From Glutinoglossum americanum (Eukaryota; Ascomycota; Geoglossomycetes; Geoglossales; Geoglossaceae): 54,115 bases of DNA. Shown one piece after another: positions 1 through 11,687 of this stretch; positions within the stretch are counted from its first letter, which is position 1; the number at the start of each line of letters is the position of its first letter. The position numbers and the translations under genes are program-made. The notes below the pieces were generated by a model, which ran no database searches, had not been told where the DNA came from, and worked only from the letters and a program-made list of their open reading frames with translations. Location of the stretch: positions 1 to 54,115 of the forward strand of contig JAGHQL010000181.1 in the NCBI GenBank assembly GCA_020080175.1. The letters run 5' to 3'.

Positions 1-366
1 CTGAGGCCGAGACCTCCTTCTTGGCTGAGGCGGACAGGGCACCAATAACAACAAATTTGGTATTGGCAATGGTATCAGAGCCAGTAACCGTCGTCACAAT
101 TGTCCTTTTTGTCGTTTTTTGGTTGTATCGGGTAAATCCCATTGCTGCCAGACAGCTCTAGTGTCCTTCACAATCGTCGTGGTGCTACTCGTGTCAGTTA
201 CCCGGTCTACAATCTCAACCACCATCGCCGCGATGATCGTAGTAGGCGCTGCGGACTTCCAAACGATAACTTCTACTCGGTGCAGCTGTACATAGCACTT
301 TCCGCAGTCCGATCCCTCAGTCGTTGCTGCTGAGTCGGCTAGAGTGGCGCTGCCTAGAAGCCGCAT
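1..366 (-). pseudogene. Fragment of a Thr/Ser-rich secreted or wall protein
   Basis: On the minus strand an open segment from 366 to 94 contains the motif SDCGKCYVQLHRVEV followed by a Val/Thr-rich stretch that ends in a stop. In another frame the sequence continues toward base 1 as TTVTGSDTIANTKFVV. Cys-x-x-Cys followed by a beta-like Val/Thr-rich stretch is common in fungal secreted surface proteins, but I cannot name a family. The frame change and stop suggest a decayed exon; the remainder lies beyond the left edge. An intron between the two frames cannot be excluded. Confidence 0.3.
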
Positions 367-1199
367 TTCCGGAGTTAAAATGAGTTAGTTGGTCAAACAA
401 GCAATAAGCAGCTGGTCATTAGAAACCAGGTGAAGCGGGAGAAGATGGATAGTTGTAGGCGGCTAGGAAGGACATACGAACAATCCCCACCATCCGAAGC
501 AAGAGCACCAGTTTCAGAAGACTCCACCCCATCGTTATCGAGATATACTCAAATCCCTCTATAGGTAATCCTTAGTACGCCTACTCTTCCTTTCAAGAAA
601 ACGACAAATTTGATGACGGGAGCGCAGAGTTAACGGAGGCAGAGTGTTAGAACACCGGGATACTTGGGATATCTCGCACATGGGCCCTCCATGCTTATAG
701 AGTAGGGCAGTCATCTACCCTCAGTTAGATTACAGTACGCCACCTGCTTCACCAACCGCGGCGACCAGATGTGTACCCTCAAGACATGGCTATGGAGTAG
801 CTTATGTTGTAGAATGCTCAAATCTAGACAATTTGAACGCCCGTTTCCGATGGTCAACACGGCAGAACGTTTGCTGCAAGTTAAACTGGCTCGAGCTTGG
901 ATTGGGTTGGCTCGGAGCTGGGGTGGTCGCACAACAATGGGTCATTCCCCAGAACCTAGCTAGTCTTTGTCCTCGAGCAAAGGGGGAAGTTATCTTGTGC
1001 TAGATGAGAATCCTATTCCAACTGTTGATGTAGACGAGACGAGGGTGATGGGATTTGGCTTCATGATAGAGGCGTTAGTGGTGCTAGACTTAGCCTGGCT
1101 GTGCAGCCGCTCGGTGGTCAATAGCGTTGTGGAGGTGCCGCCAAGCGAGTATTGGTGAGTTCACCCTCCGGAGAAACCAAAATATCAGCTACCTAACAT
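367..1199. other. No gene recognised
   Basis: I see only short, unconvincing open frames here. No splice-compatible coding segment or repeat stands out. It may hold the decayed 5' part of the aspartic protease pseudogene that follows. Confidence 0.4.
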
Positions 1200-3010
1200 C
1201 TCTGCTGAGAACGAAGGGAGACTAATGGCGGCTCCTGGTCCTCCTCTGCCACCCAGGTCGGTACACCTCCACGGAATCTTCGCCTCCTCCCCTCCACTTC
1301 CGGCTCCTCAACCTGGGTCGCCCTCCCTAAAGGGTGCACCTCATCAGATCCTCCAACCTATCCTCAGTCTCGCGGTTTCCTCTATCTCCGCAACTCCTCC
1401 CATACCTGGCCATTCCAAGGCCTCTTTCAATTGCCACCCTACACGCAGACTCCCCTCGGCTGCTCCGGCAACGCCTATTCTGGGTTTGATAATATCACAT
1501 TGAGTTGGCAGGGAGAAGGCGGACCGGCGGTGGATGGCCCCCAAGTCGTTGCGGGGATCGCAACCAAGGGCTTTCATGTGGGGATGTTTGGTTTGAGCGC
1601 TAGGCCACAATTTTACTGACTTTAATAATCCAGAGAAGAGCCTGTTGTGGAGCTTGAGTGAGGGGGGTTTAGTGAAGGGGGCTTCCAGGGGTTACACGGC
1701 TGGGGTGGCCTATAAGCCAGCGAAGGTGTTCGGGAGCTTGACGTTTGGCGGTTATGACGCTGCGGGGTTTGTGAATGTGGAACGAATGTAGAGTAGAATA
1801 ATTATTGATTGATTGAAGAAACTAGCTAAGAGAATGTGTGTGTGTCTAGTATTCACCGTCACACGCTAAACCATAAATGAGCATAACGCAATGCTCGAGC
1901 GTGTTAACACCCATCCAACAGTGAAGAACAATGTGACGTTTGCCTTTAGCGCGGATATCTCGCAAGATATGCTGGCTGGGGTCGGGGGTATCACCACAAC
2001 CGCCGGCAATACGCCAGCTCCTCTCCTCCCCACCCCCGTAACGGTTTTCATCGACAGCACCGTTCCGCACATCTGGCTCCCCACCTCGGCCTGCCAGCTC
2101 TTCGAGCAGGCCCTAGGGCTTATATAGGACAACGCCACAGGACTCTATATCATGAATGAGACACTGGGCGAGGCTCTGATATCGCGCTTCCGGTTCACTC
2201 TTGGGCAGGGAGTTGAGGGAGGAGAGACTGCAGATATTATAACACCGCATCAAGCGCCTGACCCGGAAATTATGCCAGTGCAGACGGGTACAAAGACTAG
2301 GTATTTTCCGCTGAGGAGGGCGCGGAATGATTCAATGTATACGATAGGGGGGACATTCTTGTAGGAGGCGTGAGTGCTAGATCCCCGACCCCCTTGAGCC
2401 TATGTTTATGGAAAGATATGTGAAAACGGAGGCTTACGTGAGAGCGCTGGCAGATATCTTTTCACCGACTATGATCGCAACATTTTCACGTTTCACAAGC
2501 CCTCTTTCCAGATACCAACGTACCTAGAAAGATAGCTCCTATCCCCCGCCCTCCAATAAAACAAACACAATCATCACCCCCTCCCCCAAGCCATCAAAGC
2601 ATGTCCCCCCTCCAGCCTCCGCTAGGATAGGATTTCTACCTTACTCCTATTCACGGTCCTCGCCTATCTCGCATTTCTTCTTTACCGTTGCTATAACATG
2701 AACAGAAAGTCAACCCCTCAAACGGTGGTACTGAGATGGCGGAGATAGATGGAGATGAGAGAGCAATGTATGAGGCAGAAAGAGGGGAAGCAAAGATAGA
2801 ACCAGATACTAACTGGGACGTACGACAGGAGCTTAGTGCAGTGTCGGTACATGAGATACCGGGTACGGAAGTGGAGCTGCAGGAGCTAGAGGGGAGGGGC
2901 CCCGAGAGACCACCAGGTTAGTTATATAGGAGTGGTCAGTAATAGGATAGTTTTTTCACCGTTAGCTCTAGACCTCCTCTCTTTCCTCCGCAGTACAAGC
3001 AAGGTCCGCA
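1200..3010 (+). pseudogene. Decayed membrane-anchored pepsin-like aspartic protease (A1 family)
   Basis: Successive segments in several frames match the fungal membrane-anchored pepsin-like family: LFQLPPYTQTPLGCSGNAY near 1.42-1.48 kb, VVAGIATKGFHVGMFGLSAR near 1.55 kb, GYTAGVAYKPAKVFGSLTFGG near 1.69-1.75 kb, and the second active-site region TVFIDSTVPHIWLP near 2.05 kb. A segment RYFPLRRARNDSMYTIGGTF lies near 2.30 kb. A hydrophobic segment LAYLAFLLYRCYN near 2.67-2.70 kb is the likely membrane anchor, followed by an acidic tail to about 2.92 kb. In-frame stops occur after ARPQFY, after QALGLI and after IGGTFL, and frames shift between blocks. About 100 bases near 1.79-1.89 kb do not match the family and may be an intron or insertion. 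The first catalytic Asp motif was not found. This is a dead copy of a host gene. Confidence 0.75.
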
Positions 3011-4224
3011 AATTCAAAGGGAGAAAGGAGAGGAAACCGGTGAGTGACTCTTGGAAAGTATCTCTAGCGCTGAAGATTAGAGTTATCAGAGTTGTAAGGT
3101 AGATAGTGTAACGCTTAACATCCAAATGCATCTAAAGATCGGTGGTAAGGGAATCCGGAAGCATCCCAACCGGGTCTAACACCAATTCTCTGGTGTTACC
3201 CATTGGTCAGTCATAAATAGCCATGTAGGTTATGGTCAGCGCTCTATCCGGCATATTCCAGCTGAACGCTCAGATATCCCTTGCCGGTAGAGTATCCCAG
3301 CCCGGTCCGAGGCGTTGGGCAACTTACAAAAGGTTAAGTGTTCAAGCTGAGCCTGTCAGCGTCCTGGGATGGCCTTGGAAAGTGCTCTATCGTTGACAAC
3401 CTGACCAAGCCCATGGAGGTCGAGTATATCCGAGTGGTTGAAGATCCAAGATCAGGAATTTCTTCCCTCTTCCCCGCTCCCGCAGAGGTGCCGACTGGCC
3501 CGCGTTGGCTGTAGTTGTTGCTGCCATGTTCTCGGGGCGAGGCATGGTGCAGTGGAGATTTGGTACTTACTACCCTCTTAGCAGATACGTATACATGTAC
3601 TTCCTTTATCCCAGAAATTCCCACTCATTCTACGCCTCTATCTACTGTAGACTATGGCAAAACATCTTGCCCAGGCCTAGCGTCTATTAGATAGATTGGT
3701 AAGAAGCAAACGGCAGAGCGAGTTGTGGTTCAAACTGAGCACAAAGAGAGACGTTAGTTGCCAGCTAGCATGGTGTTGGGCCAAACTTTGCGTCCCTAGA
3801 TATTCGCAAGTAGTACTCACAATTGCAATAGTATCTTAAACACTAAACGTAGTCTAGATCTTAGCGACCACTACATAAGCAGTATACGAAAATCTGCTCA
3901 TCGCCAGCAAGGCGAATGCTTGCCGAGCGCTGCGACTTCACGAAGAATCACACGAATTAGGCTCGCGGAACCGACACTATGGCCACATTGATCGACCTAG
4001 GCCGCATGAGGTCCAATGCAGAAGCTATCATATATCCTTAGTGCCATAGGCGTTTCCTATTTATACAACTACGCCTCCGCTGGAATAATTAACCAATATC
4101 ATTTTATGCTGCCGCCCACCTAGGTGCCAGATAGATACATTCTAACTAGTTCTACCTATCTGAATATATGGCTTCAGAAAGTATATATCTCTTCCCTATA
4201 TGATGCAGTCAGTTACCCAAAGCA
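3011..4224. other. No gene recognised
   Basis: About 1.2 kb without a convincing coding segment on either strand. Short open frames lack family resemblance. The stretch near 4.0-4.2 kb is AT-rich and sits downstream of the dehydrogenase stop, so it probably holds its 3' UTR. Confidence 0.4.
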
Positions 4225-5203
4225 CTACCACCTCTCAGCGTAAGGCCGAATATCCAGTTCAAACGTGAATGCTGACGCTGGCTGAGTGTGCAGGTGCCAA
4301 TATGCGTCCGCGATCTGCCCCATCACATGCGTAAGCCATTCGTCGACTAAAAATGTAGGATCATAGAGTAGTAGGGTGTAACTCACCCCCTCCGGGCTAA
4401 TAAACCGGTCCCCCACATCTTCGCCCTTGATACCAGAGAATTCCCGAACCCTCAATCCATCAATCCCCCCATCCACAATCAAATGCGCCACATGCACACG
4501 CTTAGGCCCAAATTCCCTCGCCAGGCTCTGCGCTAGAGCGCGAAGTGCGAATTTACCTGTTGCAAAGCTAGAGCTTTGGGCACTCCCACGGAGAGACGCA
4601 GTGGCTCCGGTGAAGATCAAAGTGGCAGGGTGTTTGAGGTGCGTAGATTCGAGGAGGAGTGGAAGCATGGATTGGGAGAAGTGAAAGGCGCCGATTCTAT
4701 GAGACCACGGGAGTTCGATGTCAGCTATCCACACCCGCTGTCCGCCTAAGTGCTAGTAATGAAGAGGGGAGAAGACCATACCCATTCGCTTCATATCCCG
4801 CCCGAAACTCCACCTCCCCCATCTCCAAAAAAGGCTTTCTTATAAAAGCCCCACCAACATTATAAACTGCGGCCGCCAGATCCCCTTCAGGGAACTCCTT
4901 TTTAACCTCCTCAACCGCCTTTCTGAGGCCCTCGCCACTCGTCACGTCAGCAGGTATACCGATTGCTTTGCCGCCAGAATCATTGATTTCGGAGACGAGG
5001 GAAGTATAGTTTGCGGGGTTGCGGGCTAGAAGAGCGACAGGGTAGGTCTACAAGAAGGGAAGGAATGAGTGTTAGTCTTGGGGGGAGGTTTGCCGAGGAG
5101 AGAAAGGGAAGGATAGATGAACCTGGGCGAATTTACGCGCAACAGAAGCGCCAGTCCCTGCGCCGACACCAGCAATGATTGCGTAGGCTTTGTTTGCTGT
5201 CAT
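4225..5203 (-). CDS. Short-chain dehydrogenase/reductase (SDR), 248 aa
   Basis: Predicted NAD(P)-dependent oxidoreductase with a Rossmann fold; substrate unknown. Exons read 5203-5123, 5047-4782, 4696-4387 and 4314-4225, giving 248 aa. The N-terminus has the cofactor loop AGVGAGTGAS. Further on are PADVT, the NVGG core motif and LIFTGATASLRGS. Where classical SDRs have Tyr-x-x-x-Lys this protein has SSFATGKFALRALAQSLARE, so Phe replaces the catalytic Tyr; I recall the same substitution in a subgroup of fungal SDRs. The C-terminus AYWHLHTQPASAFTFELD is typical of that subgroup. The third intron (72 nt) is in frame and stop-free; removing it joins SPEG to IADAYWH as expected. Amid decayed neighbours this gene looks whole. 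Confidence 0.85.
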
Positions 5204-6814
5204 TGCTTCTTAACTACTGAACTCGAATTGGGCGGATTTGGGCCGCAGATGCTTCAATATAAAGTAGTTGAGAGCGACGGCCGGACTTGTCGGAAGGGCA
5301 GATACGAGGTACAATATATGGTACGCCATAGGGTACGGAGCAAAAGCCCCCGGACCTGGCCGGAGTCTTACCTAAGCATCGGTTAAACTTTGCCCCGATG
5401 GGAGTCTTTCCACTGTATGTGGAGGGCCTGTCTTAACCAGACTCCAGCGGCGTAAAGCCCAGCATATGCCTAAAGCGAGTCCGGAGACTTTCAATAGTAG
5501 GTTGTTCTGGCATGGTGGCATTGGAATAGAAACGGAAATGCCGGACCGAGCTATTCTAATGCCAGAGAGAATGCAACCACCCCAATATTGCATTGGCCGC
5601 ATTCGCTCGACTGCAGGCATGCAGATCCAGAAGCACCCTCGCTGGTATGCAGACCTATCACCTAGGCGAATGGCATAGTATTCCGCATTCAGTTACCTTG
5701 TTGCCTTCATTTCTTCGGTTTGAGCATAAGAATCCTCGGAACCGCTCTCTCTTGCAATACTTCAACCAATTATTTCTATGCTTCCTACTATAAAAGACTC
5801 TGAGCCGCTCATACTACAACAGGCTACTCCCTATGGTCTTAGATGCGTGGGCTCCACACACCCCTACTACCGCAAAGCTCAGCTTCAGGCGCACGATATT
5901 CTAGGAGACGATACCAGGTGATGACCGAGAATCAGGGTTGAAAATTCCCCAAGGCGCCGAGAAGAACAAAGTCGTCCCCCAAGTGCAGGACGAGCTGATG
6001 GTTAAATAGTACGTTAAACCGAAGCGACTACTATCACCAGCAAGGGCCTCAAGGGACCCAAACGGGATCCGCGAGCAAAGGATGCTAGAGTAGTGGACGC
6101 AGGAACAGCTTGTAGGACAGGAGCTTGCTCTAGAGATCATCGCTTCCACAACAGCGACTCGGGTTGTATCGGAAAGCAGCAGGTGGAGCGAGTAGGTGAC
6201 GAGAGGGGAGCAAGGGAACAAGCAGAGCATTAGGGGAAATACCAGCGAGAGAAGTGCGCCGCAGCCGAAGCGGAAAGGAGACATCTAGGCCAATGCAAGA
6301 CAAAGCTTGAAGTGAGCCGGAGATATAGGAAGGACTAGAGAGCACACCGCCAAGCATGCGAAACCCAGCAGAGCTATCAAGTGCCGAGACGACGTCGCCA
6401 AGCAAAGGTCTGCCAAGCACTGGCCTTGCGAGGGATGCGATCCCTGCTTCCCCCTAATAAGGGAAATAACAAACCAGGAGAACTTGAACCGAACCCGCCG
6501 CCTGGCTCCAATATACCGCCCACCCACCACAAAACTACCCATAATATATAAAAAAAAATCCCGAAAAGTATCTGAAGTGAACAAGCATTTGGGGATTCGA
6601 CCCGCCGCCACTTCAACTAAGCTTTCTCCCCCACAAAAGGGTCGAAAGGAAAGGGCAAACATACATACAGGCGATACGACCACACCATCGTAAAAATACA
6701 TACCGACCCATGAATCAATGAAACGGTGACAGCTCGATCTACCATAACCCACTATAACAATTCCAGTCCCTAAGCTAAGGCACATGTCTAGCAAAGGAAC
6801 CGAACATCCCTCTC
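5204..6814. other. No gene recognised
   Basis: About 1.6 kb. The first few hundred bases upstream of 5203 should contain the dehydrogenase promoter. Several minus-strand open frames between 5.9 and 6.97 kb are hydrophobic or Ser-rich, but I could match none to a family. Further decayed coding material is possible. Confidence 0.35.
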
Positions 6815-7700
6815 TCACAGCATCTCCAAAGGCTTCCTGCTCACGACAGCAAGCTCCGATATCGGAAGAGCTAACTCGTGGAGTGGCATGTCCCTCCCAT
6901 AGCTGGGACCCCGTGTATGTTCCGTGGACTGTCCTGCGTGCCGGGCTGAGCGCCCCCGCCGCGAGCACAGCCATACAAGTAGGGCTACAGTAAGAACACC
7001 AGCTGCAGACCCGACGCCGATGCCCACCGAGAAGGCAACGGAGCGTGCTGCTGTCAGCCCTGCCGGAGGTATCGACGTGGGTGAAAACGAGCTTCGGAAG
7101 CAGCTGAGGCTGTAGCTAAAGAGGTTGTAGTGGTAAAAGGTGGTGTTCCAGTAGGTAGGGTACTAGTAGTTGATGTTGGTAGCGGAGCTGAAGGCGCAGC
7201 CCACGTAATAGGATCCGCTGCAGCTTCGGTCAGATACTCCCATGTGATCGTATTCCCCACCGTTGTGTTATGAAAGTACATATGGCAGATGGTCGAGTTG
7301 TAGGGTGGCCTCTGAGTAAACTTCCATATATACGGCGGGAGGAGCGGTTCATCGACAAGGACACAGGAGGCCAACCCTAGATCTTCGAATTAGGGTATAT
7401 CAAAAAGATGAGGCGAATGGCTTGGCGAACCATTTGGTGGGATGTAGCAGAACCCGGGGGTCATCCGCTGCGTCGCTGGCGCCCATTGTAGGACCATGCT
7501 ATCACCGTAGTGCACTGGGCCAAACGGGCCACTGACATCTTGAGGAACGGAAGCGGCGCCGCGAGGCGGGAATACCCAATGGGCCGGGTCCAAATCGTCT
7601 GACATCGTGGGATGCTCCGACCACGAGAGTAACTGCTCTTAGGCGATATAGTAGATAATGAGCAGTGCCAGCTTTCTATCTGCAGCATGCACCAAAGTAA
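6815..7700 (-). pseudogene. Decayed single-pass surface protein
   Basis: In one minus-strand frame there is a hydrophobic signal-like stretch KLALLIIYYIA followed by a stop. Then come DDLDPAHWVFPPRG, a stop near 7390, and CVLVDEPLLPPYIWKF, NSTICHMYF and a Thr/Ser-rich stalk. The frame then shifts near 7.08 kb to a transmembrane segment GIGVGSAAGVLTVALLVWLC with a following Arg-rich stop-transfer and a cytosolic tail ending at 6815. Signal, ectodomain, Ser/Thr stalk, one membrane helix and basic tail form a common layout of fungal one-pass surface proteins. I count at least two stops and one frameshift. The gene at 27743-28700 has the same general layout and is intact, but its ectodomain differs. 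Confidence 0.6.
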
Positions 7701-9018
7701 GTATAATAAGGCCGATCGGCGATTCCGCTGGGGGGCTGGCTGTCGGCAGAAGTTGGAGTAGTCATTGAGTCTGACTTGGATTATCGATTGCCTAGGGCAT
7801 TAACTAACTTCAAGTAAGTAATAATGCTGGGGTAAGATAAGGTTGATAATAGGTAGAATAAAGCAGCCTCTAGTTGCATATGCCCGGCTATATCCAACAT
7901 GTCACATCGATAAAACGAGATGCAGCCGCACTAACCGATCGGTATTGTAGTATCGAAGACAGTTGGTTAGGCATGAAAGTGTACCCATGCAATCCCTAGG
8001 GCATTCATATCCGTAGACTAAAGGGACCGTCTCGTTTCCTAACCGTCGACACCTCCGAAGCCCTAAGTGGGAAATAGGGACGAGGAAAACGCTTGGGTTC
8101 GGTTAAGCCCGTCACCACCCGCGCTTCATGGCTAGAGATCAGTTCAAGTAGGGTAGATCAGCTAAGACTTACCCCATAATCATCCCGAAGTAAGAATCTA
8201 TAGATCCGAGACGTCTACGGGGTATCTGACAAGTAAACTCAAGAAATGGGATGACATAATGCAAGCCACAGCACAGGGAAATATCATGCGAAAACTCTTT
8301 GCTGGCGGAAAAGAGTATTGCGCATAGCGTAGAAGAGACTGGCAAAGAGTACCGGAAGGTGTGAAAGAACCACTGGGACCTTTGGAGGGATCTCAGAAAC
8401 CAAGAAAGCAGGGTAGAGCAAGGCAGCAGAGCAAGGCAGCACCGCTTCAATCACCCGAGTTTGAATCCTCTATCCTAGAATTTCACCAGATGATGGACCC
8501 CACGCGGACTGCGGCCGCCGCCGCGTATACGGGTTCTATGCTGAAATGTCAAAGTCGAAAAGAAGCGATGATCCTCTCGCCAAATCCGTCGCCCACGCAC
8601 GCCTTGATCGCGAATGGAGGTGACCAGGCTCGAGCCTGGCTCGTCGTATTGCTTCCGTAAGCCAGCACCGGCTTAGAGAGTCATTCTCATTAAGCGGCGT
8701 TATCATCATACGAAGCACACCCCGCAATAACAGTTGGGCTATGTCGTCCTCTTTAAGGGGTAATTTCGAGGATGCCGGGGATAGAGCTATAGCAGCATTA
8801 TCGTAAGAGCACGTAGGTCGGTGCTAAAAGTATCAACTCTCCTTTTAGGGCTTATCATCAGTGAAGGGGGCAACAGCGATTGGCGCCTGTTGCCTCTGAA
8901 GGAATTCGGTAGCAACAATGCAAGACAAAAAATTCTGGTGTCAGTCCGACTCAAGATGGTTTCAACGCCGTTTTTAGAGGATCCTGACACCAACTACCAA
9001 TAGTATCCGTCATGTCTC
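7701..9018. other. No gene recognised
   Basis: About 1.3 kb with no coding segment I can support. Open frames near 8.2-8.7 kb on both strands are short and lack family features. Confidence 0.4.
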
Positions 9019-9640
9019 TTAAACACACGCCACCAGTGATAGCAGCGTGGCACCCCCCAGCACGCCAATCCCTAGCAGTACTGTGGAGCCCGGAAGTTGG
9101 CCTGGAATGGCTGTCCGGAGCAGCTCGGCGGAGCCGAGCTACACGGTCTTGGCAGACCACCCCTATATAGTTCTCGCGTGTACGTTCCTTTAGCAATCAA
9201 CCTACCTACACCCCAAGGAGTTCCTTTAAGCACGACAGTACTGACGACGAAAGATTTTCAGAGACGCCTTCCTCAAGTCCGCCAGTCGAGCCAGTGTTTA
9301 ACGCTACACCCCAAGTCCGGGTCGAGAAGCCTCCAGAAGACCCAGGCTTGGGAAGTGCCTTTCACAGTATAATCTGGACACTTTGCCAGAGTCTAGGCGT
9401 TGTGATAACCTCCGAGTCTATTTGTAAATGTTCCCAGTGCCCAATCCTTGAACCACCGAAAGTTGCGATCTACAAGCGTCGACGCTATGCTTTGCTGCGC
9501 AACACAATCCAGATTATCCTAACCCTCACTCGCCCCGAAACCACCATCCTCAGCTGCTTGCCATACTACATCAGACCAGAGCTCGCAGGACAATCCGGCC
9601 ATGTAAACAAGCTGGATGATGTCATACATTGCCAGTAGCA
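9019..9640 (-). pseudogene. Possible decayed secreted protein with GPI-anchor-like tail
   Basis: At the left end the minus strand reads GSTVLLGIGVLGGATLLSLV, then Ala-Cys-Val and a stop at 9019. Small residues followed by a hydrophobic run that ends the protein look like a GPI-attachment signal. Upstream (9.4-9.64 kb, minus) an open stretch contains MYDIIQLVYMAGLSCELWSD and, after one stop, IASTLVDRNFRWFKDWALG. The two parts are in different frames with stops between them. I do not recognise the family; a relation between the two parts is inferred from proximity. Confidence 0.3.
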
Positions 9641-10628
9641 GACCCCAGTCCAGCTTTGTTAGCAGGAGCATATATGAACCACCGCCTGCCTTCCTTTCTC
9701 GCTTTTACCTCTCCTTTCCATATGTAACAAGAAATGACCAATTCCGTTCTACCTCTTCCGTCGTATATACAACATACTGCTTTTTACAGGCACGCGCGAG
9801 CATCGGGCGGCATCGTTCACCCGCCGGATTAGGGGCGAGGTTGCCCTAGATTTCTATTACCTTGGCAGGTGCGAGCCAAAAAGCTGGCACCATGCCCATC
9901 CTAATCAACCATCTTCCTACCTACAAACAACCACTATTAACTCCACAATACACAATTATACGAGAGTATCAAACATGCGAATTCATTCTACATTAGAATA
10001 TTCTTACTATTCACATATCAGCCCTACTTCAACCTAGGATTACTCTCGAATAGTATTACTCATTGCGATAATCTATACAAAGCGACTATACCATCTCATA
10101 AGGCCTTAAGTTAGCACAGTCCCACGAGGAATGCCGTATGAATCCTCACAAGGACCACAGTGTCTGAACCACCTGTGAAGCTTAGTAACGTACGCGGATT
10201 TGGCAGCTAGCATGTGACGTCAACACCACGCCCCATATTGAAAACGCTCAGAACCGTGAGACGCCACATAACTTCACATACAATAATCATGCTTCATGCG
10301 GACCCACTACCTTAGATCCGCAGGCGGCCCCCTTTTCGTTCTTTTTCTAGGCATCCAGGCGCGTATTTAGACCCCTAGGTGTGCTGCTCATTAGGTAGCT
10401 AAATTTTATTCAATTAACTTCGTATAATTGCCTCATCATTTACCATACTCTCGCTTTGTTTTCACCCAAACGCCATACCCACAGCAATAAGCAGGAGCCG
10501 AGAAGTGGCTCCTCTGAAAACAACTCCTTCGAAAACTGATTCTACCAAAAATAGATGCAAGTAATAGAGATCCCCTTATGTCTCTCTTTTACACCTCTTT
10601 TCTGCTCTGACCGTCCTCATCTAATTCA
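9641..10628. other. No gene recognised
   Basis: About 1 kb, partly AT-rich (9.9-10.1 and 10.38-10.45 kb). No open frame with family resemblance was seen. Confidence 0.4.
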
Positions 10629-11180
10629 ATGGTTGGAGTACTCCCCGTAGTACGAGAACCCAGCAATCTTCTGTCCTCCATCCTGGCGCCCAAGCGGTGT
10701 AAGATCAAGGAGACTGTATGTGGACATAAGGTTACCAAAACCACGAGCGTAAGTCGAACGGGTATGATAAACCCCCCTCTCACCACGAATGAACTCGCTC
10801 GCCCGCCCTCGTTTGCCCTTCAAATTCCGATCAATGCACTCCTTCCCAAGCATTTCCTTATCCTTGAAGTTGTATTCAACAGGAGCCGCAACCTTGTCCA
10901 GCGCGACGTGGAAGTCATAATCAAGACTATTATCCAAAGACAAATACCATGGGAAACTCCAGCCGTCAATGAGAAAGGAACAGCTGGTGCAGCCCACTTC
11001 CGCGCCGGTGCCGAACATGAAGGGTAGATGATGAGCCGACAGTGGTTGTCGAAGGGGATAAGTCTCGCCCCCCCAGTTGGAGACTGGAAGGTGTAGGCTT
11101 TGTCAACCTTGACCATTGGGAGGTTACGTCCTTCGGCGCTTAGGGCTTTGCGGGGCGTCGAGCCAGACTCCCACACGGCA
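10629..11180 (-). pseudogene. Decayed DUF899 thioredoxin-like gene
   Basis: The minus strand from about 11.17 kb reads LPMVKVDKAYTFQSPTGG, then a frame change of one base near 11.02 kb, then FMFGTGAEVGCTSCSFLIDG. This is followed directly by WSFPWYLSLDNSLDYDFHVA, STYARGF and LLDLTPLGRQDG. These are the blocks of the DUF899 family, a thioredoxin-like fold with a Cys-x-x-Cys-like CTSC site. Between SFLIDG and WSFPWY the family normally has roughly 35-40 more residues, so part of the core is missing. The N-terminal start is not visible. Internal loss plus a frameshift indicates a pseudogene. Confidence 0.7.
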
Positions 11181-11674
11181 ACCGCAAATGACTAAAAATT
11201 CGCCATCGAGTCCATTCAGAGTAAGAACTGCCAGCCAGTCTAATAGCTCGGTTTCATCATTCTGGGAGCGAGAGGGCGCCTGCGCTCATTTAAAACATTA
11301 GGAGCATTCCGACTGCTGGACATGCCTACGGCTTCAGTCCCACTATCTCATCACACAATGAGATAATCGGAGGTTCCTGCCCATGGACAGTACCCAATAT
11401 TTGTTGCGAGGTATGCCCTCAGAGCATTCTACTCAGGGGTTATGACCTCAGAGCAATGCTCGGCTGACAACATGAGGCCCGAGCATTGCTCGCACGGACT
11501 TTTATAAAGTCATAGAGTCGCGATACCTCGTATTGAGGCATTCATGACGTCCAGTCCTTTTAACCTATAGCTGGTCTCATCCTAATTAGGAAGGTGCTTA
11601 TGAACCCAGCGTTCCTTGGTACTTGGCAGGGCATATATATCCCTCGCCCCGCTCCGCTCCTTCTAAGAGAATTG
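11181..11674. repeat. Nested palindromic element, MITE-like
   Basis: This AT/GC-mixed spacer holds several inverted repeats: TATCTCAT (11344-11351) with ATGAGATA (11358-11365); a perfect 13-bp pair GAGCAATGCTCGG (11451-11463) and CCGAGCATTGCTC (11479-11491); and CGAGGTAT (11407-11414) with ATACCTCG (11523-11530). The last pair encloses the second. There is also a direct repeat of CCTCAGAGCA near 11418 and 11447. The layout could be a small non-autonomous transposon or a structured regulatory spacer; no transposase and no clear target-site duplication were seen. Confidence 0.4.
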
Positions 11675-11687
11675 CTATCCTTTTAGT

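Noticed and set aside
6590-6620. GGGATTCGACCC as a tRNA B-box
   Set aside because: No A-box, acceptor stem pairing or anticodon arm at the proper distance.
6285-6974. Minus-strand open frame of 229 codons
   Set aside because: It overlaps the tail of the surface-protein pseudogene in another frame, shows no family motif and has ordinary six-frame composition.
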